Source of the DNA: Actinomucor elegans | Taxonomy: Eukaryota; Mucoromycota; Mucoromycetes; Mucorales; Mucoraceae | Length of the DNA: 64,000 nt | NCBI GenBank assembly: GCA_026027325.1 | Contig: JAMSLZ010000004.1 | Location: 2,046,001 to 2,110,000 of the forward strand | Direction of reading: 5' to 3' | Shown here: positions 63,901-64,000 of the stretch, one piece after another | How positions within the stretch are numbered: the stretch's first letter is position 1 | How the letters are laid out: every line of letters begins with the position of its first letter | The notes under the pieces: generated by a model | The model's input: only the letters and a program-made list of their open reading frames with translations | Told to the model about the DNA's origin: nothing | The model's database searches: none | Position numbers and translations under genes: made by a program

Positions 63901-64000
63901 TTCATGCCAACGAGTGGCAGAGCGAAGCATATTCTGGCGTGTTTCTTTCTGAATCTGACCATCAATCAATTTCTCTAGCTCATGCACCACCTGAAGAGGA
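60942..64000 (-). mobile_element. LINE copy L3, continues beyond the window
   Basis: Minus-strand LINE very close to L1. Oligo(A) tail at 60942-60957 (T run on +), then the 3' UTR and ORF2. The 5' part lies outside. Its tail directly abuts the 5' region of L2. Confidence 0.92.
61015..64000 (-). CDS. LINE L3 ORF2, C-terminal 991+ aa
   Basis: Open to the window edge. Covers the region after the endonuclease: MVHELEKLIDGQIQKETRQN, reverse transcriptase (FKKGDPLLLANWRPLSLINS, GLRQGDPLSPLLFNLAFEPL, LLSYADDLEVFLS) and the C-terminal zinc-binding CVLCGANEDLYHFAVGC. Almost identical to L1 ORF2, with scattered substitutions (for example QKSDYW to HKSDYW), so L1 and L3 are recent copies of one subfamily. 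Confidence 0.92.
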   Translation of the reverse strand, partial: PLQVVHELEKLIDGQIQKETRQNMLRSATRWHELGERNNKYFYRVIKDRQSQQTIQSLKCSTTGEVLVEAADILREARGFYQKLYTPDDIDAEAVDSLLNGIPEEVVLSSDDAKYLMALPNAVTVLDLLAHAPRSRSPGMDGIPFEVYHYLAGRSRPFLDLLVAVLGGAFSGVFPPSWQQTRMVLLFKKGDPLLLANWRPLSLINSDAKLFTKLLANRFSRVLPKLINPYQTGFLPHRLISDNGWLNQTLMANLRSVAPNLPQVAVLLDQEKAYDRVHPEYLRRVLLRFGFPSGLVGCLSSLFFGTKISVSINGWLGAAVPQLRGLRQGDPLSPLLFNLAFEPLLRSVLACSSLSGVSLAPVVVPRTWLPNPQKVHLDLGDDTGNYPLDFVSGSSPPAPIKLLSYADDLEVFLSSPGEWLVLLSLLEVYGRASNAKVNLSKTVLVSLSGVAHQPWVDIASAAGVEWHDSSSVGSVRYLGYPLYHTDAQLLHFLDGVKVKLERHANMLRERHLSIRGTGLVANSLLLSKVYHLLRVVPVPGKWLLDIKAVVRKYVASFWPAPSWSSLCLPRKYGGVGLVDIQDQSFALHLVYVQRLLRPLVSLDFVSPWLVFCFQAYSGHSSVLPWLMYPSRFKPRLNSIPTLDHLTKLLVRLPPLVVHSSWSSRWFLDLPLCCVVSSVPDVDHDLSPGFVPSSVAPKYLMSDIFHWNIHSGTLFSNKALPSSSQVKSVYYGLSPPFGPVSLALPPVMRSKVAFTYDEQRALPVSRSGASSWMPSTRHWTVPSGPSSVVSVVKLPLGVLRRFWHADHSVVSARPGPPLAVASHLLLRPFFWRLFWSLPMVAKAFTPWWRLLHDKIGYRSRVNRWSPQQFPSPFCVLCGANEDLYHFAVGCPHKSDYWRQALVFLSLDEDFPCDANIWAALVTLCSLDCKPLDVDVLSILGSIFYTLWAAHWRCVIHDDTWSSAWVLNSFKTDNSLVITTFLDSRTPDESTSTTLD

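Noticed and set aside
63900..64000. Telomeric repeat or rDNA at the window end
   Set aside because: Sequence to the last base is LINE ORF2; no TTAGGG-type repeats or rRNA motifs were seen anywhere.

Overview
The window looks like nuclear DNA of an early-diverging filamentous fungus, most likely a Mucorales species (Mucor/Parasitella-like). The evidence is AT-rich DNA, short GT-AG introns, compact fungal housekeeping genes, and very abundant Tc1, CACTA-type and LINE elements. The LINE array recalls the Grem-LINE1 elements reported around Mucor centromeres. The taxon is an inference; nothing in the sequence names it.

Layout. (1) 1-10.8 kb is a housekeeping block: a partial SLC41-type Mg2+ transporter (-), a quiet 4-kb gap, PET117 (+), a ubiquitin-like/eS31 fusion (-), an RSC7/NPL6-type chromatin remodelling subunit (+), a UBC7-type ERAD E2 (-), and an unrecognised six-exon gene (-). 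(2) 11.5-24.7 kb is a nested transposon cluster. It holds an intact mariner/Tc1-like element with repeat-rich ends, two related intact Tc1 elements and several dead ones, and a Ty3/gypsy element broken up by Tc1 and solo-LTR insertions. It ends beside a tRNA-Gly(UCC). (3) 24.7-34.5 kb carries two CACTA-like elements with subterminal repeats, a dead Tc1, and a Tc1 copy whose two flanks come from unrelated elements. (4) 34.5-64 kb is a head-to-tail array of four LINE elements, all on the minus strand. Each has an APE-type endonuclease/RT ORF2 and, where its 5' part is inside the window, a CCHC ORF1 joined to ORF2 by a TAATG stop-start.

The most interesting system is in the LINE array. Two LINE ORF2s are interrupted by composite elements built on one plan: two identical direct copies of a short unit U (232 bp in one, 282 bp in the other), each U with its own inverted ends, bracketing a single-gene module. 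That gene encodes a DDE (PIF/Harbinger-like) transposase fused to a C-terminal chromodomain. The whole U-transposase-U block is flanked by a 3-bp target duplication, so it appears to have moved as one unit. The two composites have homologous transposases but unrelated U sequences. The second was later hit by a complete 7.4-kb CACTA transposon carrying a zinc-finger Tnp2 transposase and a divergently transcribed accessory gene. Removing the insertions arithmetically restores equal U lengths (282 and 282) and an intact LINE reading frame, which supports the nesting order LINE, then composite, then CACTA.

The genes on the left are ordinary cellular functions. From 11.5 kb onward nearly everything is mobile DNA, consistent with a pericentromeric or subtelomeric setting.
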